A DNA stretch of 10,136 bases from CAZOMR01 sp964580655 (GTDB lineage: Bacteria > RBG-13-61-14 > CAZOMR01), in NCBI GenBank assembly GCA_964580655.1, contig CAZOMR010000114.1:1-10136 (forward strand), read 5' to 3'. Within the stretch, counting starts at the first letter, position 1. The number at the start of each line of letters is the position of its first letter. The notes under the pieces are model-generated. The model ran no database searches, was not told the DNA's origin, and saw nothing but the letters and a program-made list of their open reading frames with translations. The position numbers were made by a program, and so were the translations under genes. Positions 1 through 6,074 of the stretch are shown piece by piece.

Positions 1-30
1 TCTCAAGAGGAGCCGTATATTTCACGGATA

Positions 31-53
31 GTCACCATTTATGTCGCACACCC
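31..53. repeat. 23-bp inverted repeat, left copy (probable IS terminus)
   Basis: This 23-bp stretch is the exact reverse complement of 10082-10104. Read on the minus strand it starts GGGTGTGCGACA and ends ATGGTGAC. Identity stops sharply at both edges. A perfect match of this length near both ends of a 10-kb window, outside any gene, is typical of insertion-sequence termini. The TGTG...-type end fits several IS families and I do not assign one. No transposase is visible, so the element body would lie to the left of the window. Confidence 0.6.
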
Positions 54-90
54 GAACAGGTGGATTTCATTGCGCTTGTATGATATTTTA

Positions 91-126
91 GCCAAGTAGC
101 TGACCTATGGCCAAGTAGCCATGTCA
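91..126 (+). other. Leader hairpin and 10-bp direct repeat upstream of the glycan operon
   Basis: The sequence GCCAAGTAGC occurs twice, at 91-100 and 110-119, a 19-bp period close to two helical turns. Overlapping the second copy is a hairpin: ATGGC (107-111) pairs with GCCAT (118-122) around a 6-nt loop, and TGAC (101-104) pairs with GTCA (123-126) across a 2-nt bulge. That gives nine base pairs. No U-run follows, so it is not a standard intrinsic terminator. It lies 63 nt before the first glycan gene and could be an operator or a leader structure. I see no convincing sigma70 promoter in 54-188. Confidence 0.3.
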
Positions 127-188
127 AAGCGGAAGCGGTGATGGTATTTCGTATGATTATCAAGATTGGGTTTTAATCCGAAGGAGTA

Positions 189-902
189 ATGAAAAGTCTT
201 CCTAATTTAAGCGTGCTTTTCCCTTGTTATAATGATGCAGGAACTATTAAAGGGTTGGTGGAGCAGTCGCTTCAGACAGGCAAGGCCATCACAGAAGACC
301 TGGAGGTGATTGTTGTTGATGATGGGAGTAAAGATTCAAGCCCCAGGATACTTTCCGAGCTTTCGCGCTCTATCCCTGAGCTGAGGGTATTTTACCATGC
401 TGAAAATCGCGGATATGGAGCGGCTCTTCGAAGCGGATTCAGGCATGCGAGCAAAGATTACATCTTCTATACGGATGGAGACGGACAGTATGATGTCAGG
501 GAACTGCCCCTTCTGGTGGAATCAATGGGAGAAGGCGTGGATATTGTCAACGGCTACAAGTTGAATCGCTCAGACCCCTGCTACAGGAGCTTCATTGGTG
601 GAGCCTATCGGGGTCTTATGCGCTGGATGTTTGGCATAGAGATTCGGGACATTGATTGCGATTTTCGATTGTTCAAACGCGGGCTTCTTGATGGGATTGA
701 GCTTCGCTCAGATTCGGGGGCCATCTGCGTGGAGATGCTCAGCAAGTTTCAGCAAAGAGGAGTGGTTTTCGTCGAGGTCATGGTTCATCATTATCCTCGG
801 CAGTATGGGTCATCCCAGTTTTTTACATTCCGGCATGTCAGCCGTTCGATCCTTGGTCTCATCAGGCTCTGGTGGCGACTCAAGATTCTGAAAAAAGGCT
901 AA
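189..902 (+). CDS. Family 2 glycosyltransferase, polyisoprenyl-phosphate sugar transferase type
   Basis: A 237-residue GT-A fold glycosyltransferase of family GT2, in the DPM1/ArnC/GtrB-like group. These cytoplasmic enzymes transfer a sugar from a nucleotide donor, often to a polyprenyl phosphate. Visible motifs are the N-terminal strand SVLFPCYNDAGTI (8-20), the nucleotide-binding VVDDGSKD (42-49), ENRGYGAALRSGF (72-84), the metal-binding DGDGQYD with D96 and D98 (96-102), and DIDCDFRLFKR (154-163). There are no C-terminal membrane helices, only a basic, Trp-rich tail, so it is probably soluble or peripherally bound. The ATG has AAGGAG only 2 nt upstream, unusually close, but the fold starts immediately after, so this start is favoured. 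It is the first gene of a four-gene operon. Donor and acceptor cannot be read from the sequence. Confidence 0.9.
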   Translation: MKSLPNLSVLFPCYNDAGTIKGLVEQSLQTGKAITEDLEVIVVDDGSKDSSPRILSELSRSIPELRVFYHAENRGYGAALRSGFRHASKDYIFYTDGDGQYDVRELPLLVESMGEGVDIVNGYKLNRSDPCYRSFIGGAYRGLMRWMFGIEIRDIDCDFRLFKRGLLDGIELRSDSGAICVEMLSKFQQRGVVFVEVMVHHYPRQYGSSQFFTFRHVSRSILGLIRLWWRLKILKKG

Positions 903-904
903 AG

Positions 905-1894
905 ATGGATAAAAACAGCTTTTCCGGAAAAGAGGTCTTGATTACCGGTGGCCTGGGCTTTATCGGCTCAAACCTTGCCATTCGGCTTGTTGAACTGGGA
1001 GCAGAGTGCCAGGTAGTTGATTCTCTTCATCCGGAACATGGAGGGAACTGGTTCAATATCGAGCCGGTGCGAGACCGCGTTAAGGTGGTAATCAGGGATG
1101 TCAGGGATGAAGAGCTTATCTCAAATCTTGTGAGAGGCAAGGATTTTATTTTTAATCTTGCAGGGCAAGTTAGCCATATCAGTTCTATGGATAATCCTTG
1201 TCAGGATCTGGAGAGTAATTGTTTAAGCCATCTTTCTTTGCTGGAAGCCTGTAAAAAGTACAATCGTGGAGTGAAGGTTCTTTATGCAGGCACAAGGGGG
1301 CAATACGGAAAAATCAAGACAAGGCCGGTAACAGAGGAACATGCCCTTGAGCCGGTTGATGTTAACGGTGTGAACAAGCTTGCCGGCGAAATGTACCATA
1401 TGGTTTATCATCAGGTTTACGGGATTCCGACATGCTCGCTTCGTCTGACTAACACATATGGCCCCCGGCATCAGATGAAGAATTCCCGTCAGGGGATTGT
1501 CAACTGGTTCATCCGCCTGGCATTGGAAGATAAAGAGCTTCTCTGTTTCGGGGAAGGTTCACAGCTTCGGGACTGCAACTATGTGGATGATGTGGTGGAG
1601 GCGTTTCTTCTGGCCGCGCTTTCGGAGAGATCAACTGGAAAAATTTATAACCTGGGAAGCGGGGTGGCGGTGAGCGTCCGCGAGATAATTGAGAAGGTAG
1701 TTGCCCTGGTTGGTTCCGGGAAAATGGTCAAGGCTTCTTTTCCCGAGGAGCTTTCCCGGATTGAAATAGGGGATTACCAGGCGGAATTCAGCCTGATTCA
1801 AAAAGAACTCGGCTGGAGACCAAGTGTTGATATTGAACAAGGGCTCGCCCATACCATTGATTATTACCGGAACAATCAAGAACATTATTTTTAA
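905..1894 (+). CDS. NAD(P)-dependent epimerase/dehydratase (extended SDR) with Asn in place of catalytic Tyr
   Basis: A 329-residue extended short-chain dehydrogenase that should act on a nucleotide sugar. It shows the Rossmann motif TGGLGFIG (14-21), the acidic end of the second strand at D39, NLAGQ (84-88), AGTRGQYG (128-135), LRLTNTYGPR (179-188) and RDCNYVDDV (222-230). The active-site YxxxK motif reads NGVNK: Lys158 is present but Asn154 occupies the Tyr position. The ATG at 905 is preferred over an upstream in-frame start at 872 because it follows an AAAAAAGG ribosome site by 6 nt and sits 2 nt after the glycosyltransferase stop. Epimerase and 4,6-dehydratase activities cannot be told apart. 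The Tyr loss may mean unusual chemistry or another acid/base residue. Its aminotransferase neighbour suggests that it supplies a keto-sugar. Confidence 0.88.
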   Translation: MDKNSFSGKEVLITGGLGFIGSNLAIRLVELGAECQVVDSLHPEHGGNWFNIEPVRDRVKVVIRDVRDEELISNLVRGKDFIFNLAGQVSHISSMDNPCQDLESNCLSHLSLLEACKKYNRGVKVLYAGTRGQYGKIKTRPVTEEHALEPVDVNGVNKLAGEMYHMVYHQVYGIPTCSLRLTNTYGPRHQMKNSRQGIVNWFIRLALEDKELLCFGEGSQLRDCNYVDDVVEAFLLAALSERSTGKIYNLGSGVAVSVREIIEKVVALVGSGKMVKASFPEELSRIEIGDYQAEFSLIQKELGWRPSVDIEQGLAHTIDYYRNNQEHYF

Positions 1895-1898
1895 ACAC

Positions 1899-2993
1899 AT
1901 GATCCCTGTTGCAAGTCCAGAAAGAGATATTGCTCCCATTCGCAAAGAGATCGAGTCCGTTATTCAAAGGGTGCTTCTTCGTGGTAATTACATCCTGGGG
2001 GACGAGGTAAAAAATTTTGAGCAGGCCTTTGCCCGGTATCTTGGCGCCGGCTATGCCATAGGAGTGGGCTCAGGAACCGATGCCCTGTTCTTATCCCTCA
2101 AGGAATCAGGCATTGGTCCGGGAGAAGAGGTAATCCTTCCGGCTCTTACCGCCATTCCGACCGCTGTCGCTGTTATTATGACCCTCGCTGTGCCGGTGTT
2201 TGCGGATGTGGATGAAAAAAGCCTTACTATCAGCATTGATGCTGTAAAATCACTGATTACCGAGCGGACCCGTGCGATCGTGCCTGTTCATCTTTATGGA
2301 AATCCGGCGAATATGGAAGGGCTTTGCGCACTCGCAGATTCCCACGGCCTGGTTTTGGTTGAAGATGCCTCTCAGGCGCATGGGGCAAGTTATAGTGGAA
2401 GAAAGGTTGGCACATTCGGGCATACAGGATGCTTCAGTTTTTATCCCACCAAGAATTTAGGTGCACTTGGAGACGGTGGAATGATTGTGACCTCCCATGA
2501 GGAAAAAGCGCGTCGAATTCAAATGCTCCGGGATTATGGAAGGAAGGAGCGAGACCTTTTCATTCTAAGAGGGATTAACAGCCGGCTGGATGAGCTACAA
2601 GCTGGGATACTGAATGTTCGGCTGAATTATCTGGAGAAAAATAATCGGCGCCGTCGAGAGATCGCAAAGCGCTACCGCGAAGCTTTCAAGGGAACCGGGG
2701 TATTGATTCCAGAGGAATCAGGGGATGCAGAATCGGCATATCATCTTTTTGTGGCACGGATAAGGGCACGGGACAGATTCCGCAAGCATTTAATGGATCA
2801 GGGCATTGATACTGCGGTTCATTATCCTTCAGCAGTCTGCGACCAGCCTGTGTTTCAGGAGTATGCGGGAAAAAGTGACATCCCTGTTACAAGGAAAGTG
2901 CTGGAAGAAATTGTATCGCTTCCTATGTTTCCCGCTCTCACGGATAGTGAAGTGGAGAAGGTAATCAACGCGGTGAAAAATTTTGGAGCTTGA
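1899..2993 (+). CDS. DegT/DnrJ/EryC1/StrS-family PLP sugar aminotransferase
   Basis: A 364-residue fold-type I PLP enzyme expected to aminate a nucleotide-linked keto-sugar in the cytoplasm, usually with glutamate or glutamine as donor. Signature segments are GSGTDAL (57-63), which contacts the PLP phosphate, EDASQAHGA (155-163) with Asp156 for the pyridine nitrogen, SFYPTKNLGALGDGG (180-194) with Lys185 as the PLP lysine, and INSRLDELQA further on. Overall it resembles the FdtB/QdtB type that works on dTDP-3-keto-6-deoxyhexoses, but the substrate is not certain. The ATG at 1899, 4 nt after the SDR stop, gives the normal family N terminus. An upstream GTG at 1824 would add 25 unrelated residues inside the SDR gene. 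I see no good Shine-Dalgarno site before 1899, so translation is probably coupled to the SDR gene. Confidence 0.92.
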   Translation: MIPVASPERDIAPIRKEIESVIQRVLLRGNYILGDEVKNFEQAFARYLGAGYAIGVGSGTDALFLSLKESGIGPGEEVILPALTAIPTAVAVIMTLAVPVFADVDEKSLTISIDAVKSLITERTRAIVPVHLYGNPANMEGLCALADSHGLVLVEDASQAHGASYSGRKVGTFGHTGCFSFYPTKNLGALGDGGMIVTSHEEKARRIQMLRDYGRKERDLFILRGINSRLDELQAGILNVRLNYLEKNNRRRREIAKRYREAFKGTGVLIPEESGDAESAYHLFVARIRARDRFRKHLMDQGIDTAVHYPSAVCDQPVFQEYAGKSDIPVTRKVLEEIVSLPMFPALTDSEVEKVINAVKNFGA

Positions 2994-2998
2994 GCTAT

Positions 2999-3748
2999 AT
3001 GCTGGAGTTAGGAAAAGCTGAATACGAATTGATGTATTCTTCCGAGGACTCCTTCTGGTGGTATAAGGGAATGCGGGAGATTACCAGGGTTTTATTTTCA
3101 CGCCTGGGCATAATGGAAGATGAAAGCCGTGAAATTTTTGATCTGGGCTGTGGCACAGGCTATAACCTGAAATTTCTCATGAGCCATGGAGAAACCTTCG
3201 GCATGGAACCCTCAGGCCAGGCATTGAGATTTCTAGCATTACGGAAACCTGGAAATGTGGTAAGAGCAGATGCTCGAGCTTTGCCCTTTTCTGATGAAAG
3301 TTTTGACCTTGTATGTTCCTTTGATGTCCTGGAATATATTCTGGAAGAAACCCTGGTTATTGAGGAGATTTTCAGGGTTCTGAGAAACGGAGGATTGGTT
3401 TTCATTCGTGATGCGGCTTTCCCATGTCTAAAAGGAGAGCATGACAGGTCAAGCGGAATTCAAAGACGATATACTGCTTCCACGCTTTCAACATCTCTCA
3501 GCCAGGCGGGATTTAAGGTGCTCTTCAGCACATATGCCAACTTTCTGCTTTTTCCGGCTATTGCAGGTTTGAGGATTTTTAGAGAGCATCTTCTGCCTCA
3601 CAGTCAAATCTCGAAAAGCGATATTTATCGTTCGCCACGGTTTCTCAATGGATTTCTCGGCAAGGTAATGAATCTTGAGGCACTGCTTCATAAAACTTTT
3701 CGTCTGCCTTTTGGAATCTCGGTGGTTGTGGTGGGACAAAAATCCTAA
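2999..3748 (+). CDS. Class I SAM-dependent methyltransferase of a glycan cluster
   Basis: A 249-residue class I methyltransferase (Methyltransf_11/23-like). The N-terminal segment, with an acidic patch followed by FWWYKGMRE (19-27), is typical of methyltransferases in polysaccharide loci. The SAM-binding motif I is FDLGCGTG (47-54), acidic E70 ends the second strand, and LPFSDESFDLV (95-105) and DVLEY (109-113) form the later motifs. The C-terminal third is basic and aromatic and may bind the acceptor or membrane. The likely target is a sugar hydroxyl or amino group, by context only. ATG 2999 is chosen because GGAG at 2985-2988 is 10 nt upstream. A TTG at 2990 overlapping the previous stop would put that site 1 nt from the start. 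This is the last gene of the operon, and its stop overlaps the convergent membrane gene. Confidence 0.87.
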   Translation: MLELGKAEYELMYSSEDSFWWYKGMREITRVLFSRLGIMEDESREIFDLGCGTGYNLKFLMSHGETFGMEPSGQALRFLALRKPGNVVRADARALPFSDESFDLVCSFDVLEYILEETLVIEEIFRVLRNGGLVFIRDAAFPCLKGEHDRSSGIQRRYTASTLSTSLSQAGFKVLFSTYANFLLFPAIAGLRIFREHLLPHSQISKSDIYRSPRFLNGFLGKVMNLEALLHKTFRLPFGISVVVVGQKS

Positions 3749-5949
3749 AGTTCTTGTGCTGAACCTCGTTTATGCAGGAGCACTTGTGCCAGGACAAGCC
3801 CGATGCCAAGTGCCAATGAAACAAAGGAAAGCAAGGCCCCGAGTTGAAAGGAGCGGGGCCTGAAGAGGAAAACCACTTGATGCCTGCCCGGTGTTGGAAT
3901 ATAAATTCCCCTGAAGGCAAGGTTCACTCTGATTAATTCAGCCTTCTTTCCATCCAATGTGGCGCTCCAGCCAGGATGGAAGCTCTCACTGCTCGCAAGA
4001 AGTGCCGGGGTGTCGGCAAAAACCCGAAGCTTAACCGTGTTGATCGAATACTCCATGACCTGTACAGCGTTTTCAGGGAATTCCTCCTGCGCCAGAATCA
4101 GGTCTTGCTCAATTTCTATTCCTGACGGGGGTGGCATATCCACCATAGCAGGGAAACCATTCTTTTTAGATGCTTGTTCAATGAGTGCAAGCGCGGATTT
4201 TTCATCAGTAACCATACTCACTTTTGAGCTGAGATAATACCTCGGCTCTTTTGCCGCTATTTTATGAAATCCTTTCTCACAAACCTTCATGTATATTCTT
4301 GGCTGGAATGGATTATAGTCCCCAGTCTGGAAAACTTTTCGTGCCATTCCGGTCATGTCATACATTCCAAAGCTGTCTTCCCTTTTCAGGCTGGTCAGGG
4401 CGGCAAAAGACCGGGGCCGATTCTTTTCTACCACTTCAAGGTAGGATCTGAGCTTAGGATTAAGAGCTTCTCCCAGCAAAGGACTGAGAGTCTGAACCAT
4501 CAGCACGCCATCCAGGCCCATCAATGCTAAAAGCGCGATACCAAGCCTTGCCGATATATTAACCCTGGAGCAAAAAAGATATGCAAGAAAAAGAATCAGG
4601 ATAGCAAAAGGAATTTGACCGAGAAAAATCTGGCATAAAGGCTCTGCTTGCGGACTTTTCTGACCGTAAAAAATCAAGTATAAAACCGAGGCCAGGAGCC
4701 AGCTAAATGCCAGAAGGATAACTCCAGAGAGCAGAAATTTTCGCAATGATTTACGTGAATCAGGCTCGCGATGTATGAGGTGCTCAAGCCCTATTCCGGC
4801 AATCAGAGAAAACGCAAGGATAAAAACCACCCGGAACAAGGCACTATGCCGGAAGCTGTCAAATAAAGGGATGAATTCAATGCTCAATGCTCGCAGGATT
4901 CCTCTTTCGCCAAGTGCCAGGAGCAGGCCGGCAAGACCTATGCCGGCCCATGGCATGAGCCTTGGATGAGATGCTTTGATCAAGGCAAAGAGCGAAAGAA
5001 AAAGAGCAAGAACACCAAAGTAAATGCTGAGCATGGAAGGGTCAGCCCCCAAGGCTCTATCGCCTGGCATTCCGAGTAGAGGAAAAGAGGGGATCAAAAG
5101 AGAGATCATCCCCGAGACCGGTAAAGATTCATTATTCAGGGCCATCTCATACTCGAACTCTCCAACGCGGTCGGAGTAAAGAGGGAGGTCAGAAAAGGAA
5201 GGGATAAGCAGAACCGATGATAATCCCAATCCCAGAATCACGGCAAGCGAGACTCTAACTATGGGTCCAGAGAGTATTTCCTTGCCACCCTCTTTTGACC
5301 ATCTCTGTAAAAGGCAGACCAGAAAATAGGCCAGCGAGAAAACAAGAGAGAATATGGCCACTGCGGGGTAGCCTCCCAGGATTTGCATGACCAGAGAAAG
5401 GCAAAAAATGACCGGGTCACGGACGCGATTTTCCCTGGCCATCCCTTCCACTGCCGCCATCATAAACGGAAGCCAGGCAAAGCCCACTATTACCTGGAGA
5501 TGCTGAGCGTGCCCGATAAAAATCCCGCTAAGCATGTAAGCAGTTGCGGCCCCTGCACTTGCCAGTTGAGAAAGGCCCATTCGCCTTGCAAGCCAGGCCG
5601 CGCCACAACCTGCCAGAAAAACATGAAACAGATATTCAAATTCAAGCGCGGCCAGGCTGTAGCCTGTGAGCCAGATGATCAGGTGGCTGAACGGATACCA
5701 CATCCCGTTTAACGGGTCGGAAAAAAAAGATGTGCCGCAGTCCTGAAAGGGATTCCAGAGAGGAATGACTCCGGATCGAAACGCATCGCTCATGAACAAG
5801 GAGCGTGGAAGGTCAAAGACAAGGATGTCCCAGTGAAGAATAATCCGACCCGCTAAGAGAGGGGAAAAGGCCAGTGCAATCAAGAAAGCAAGCCAGAGAT
5901 AATGCCAGGTGGAAAGAAATATAGATTGTGCGCGGCTTGGAACTTTCAT
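3745..5949 (-). CDS. YfhO-family polytopic membrane protein, probable extracytoplasmic glycosyltransferase
   Basis: A 734-residue integral membrane protein with about a dozen hydrophobic segments. It matches the YfhO family in layout and motifs: a first helix at about 17-34, an extracytoplasmic HWDILVFDLPR loop (39-49) with two Asp residues as in GT-C enzymes, and the hallmark IPLWNPFQDCGTSFFSDP (62-79) followed by WYPF. A soluble beta-rich domain covers roughly 490-690 and contains SFHPGWSATLDGK (656-668), before a last helix at about 700-725. YfhO members are implicated in adding sugars to teichoic acids or other surface glycans. The catalytic role here is inferred. The gene is convergent with the glycan operon and shares a 4-nt stop-codon overlap with it, leaving no room for a terminator. 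No Shine-Dalgarno site precedes the ATG, and the next Met is residue 53, inside the conserved part. Confidence 0.85.
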   Translation of the reverse strand: MKVPSRAQSIFLSTWHYLWLAFLIALAFSPLLAGRIILHWDILVFDLPRSLFMSDAFRSGVIPLWNPFQDCGTSFFSDPLNGMWYPFSHLIIWLTGYSLAALEFEYLFHVFLAGCGAAWLARRMGLSQLASAGAATAYMLSGIFIGHAQHLQVIVGFAWLPFMMAAVEGMARENRVRDPVIFCLSLVMQILGGYPAVAIFSLVFSLAYFLVCLLQRWSKEGGKEILSGPIVRVSLAVILGLGLSSVLLIPSFSDLPLYSDRVGEFEYEMALNNESLPVSGMISLLIPSFPLLGMPGDRALGADPSMLSIYFGVLALFLSLFALIKASHPRLMPWAGIGLAGLLLALGERGILRALSIEFIPLFDSFRHSALFRVVFILAFSLIAGIGLEHLIHREPDSRKSLRKFLLSGVILLAFSWLLASVLYLIFYGQKSPQAEPLCQIFLGQIPFAILILFLAYLFCSRVNISARLGIALLALMGLDGVLMVQTLSPLLGEALNPKLRSYLEVVEKNRPRSFAALTSLKREDSFGMYDMTGMARKVFQTGDYNPFQPRIYMKVCEKGFHKIAAKEPRYYLSSKVSMVTDEKSALALIEQASKKNGFPAMVDMPPPSGIEIEQDLILAQEEFPENAVQVMEYSINTVKLRVFADTPALLASSESFHPGWSATLDGKKAELIRVNLAFRGIYIPTPGRHQVVFLFRPRSFQLGALLSFVSLALGIGLVLAQVLLHKRGSAQEL

Positions 5950-5959
5950 AAACAGCTAT

Positions 5960-5988
5960 ATCTTATCACGGACAAAATAAGTGTTCAA
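5960..5988 (-). promoter_or_regulatory. Candidate sigma70 promoter of the YfhO gene, giving a near-leaderless transcript
   Basis: On the minus strand TTGAAC (5983-5988) is followed after exactly 17 nt by TAAGAT (5960-5965). Transcription would start near 5953, only a few bases before the ATG at 5949. This agrees with the absence of a Shine-Dalgarno site there and suggests a leaderless or nearly leaderless mRNA. Confidence 0.45.
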
Positions 5989-6012
5989 TGATGAGCGATC
6001 CAGATATCAATC

Positions 6013-6056
6013 CTGGTCAGATCGAATTCTGCGGAGATTGTATTGACCAGTCTCCG
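6013..6056. other. Interlocked inverted repeats with pseudoknot topology
   Basis: CTGGTCA (6013-6019) is complementary to TGACCAG (6044-6050), and CGGAGA (6032-6037) is complementary to TCTCCG (6051-6056). The left arm of the second pair lies inside the loop of the first and its right arm lies outside. In RNA this is the order of an H-type pseudoknot, or of two competing hairpins. It sits between the hydrolase stop (6075) and the YfhO promoter, so on the minus strand it falls in the hydrolase 3' UTR. No U-run is present. It could equally be a DNA operator or chance. Confidence 0.3.
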
Positions 6057-6074
6057 TGCATAATTGCCTAAATC

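Noticed and set aside
1824..1898. Upstream GTG start at 1824 for the aminotransferase
   Set aside because: The extra 25 residues lie inside the SDR gene and do not resemble the family N terminus, which starts normally at ATG 1899.
2990..2998. TTG start at 2990 for the methyltransferase
   Set aside because: The GGAG site would be 1 nt from this start. The ATG at 2999 has workable spacing and only 3 residues differ.
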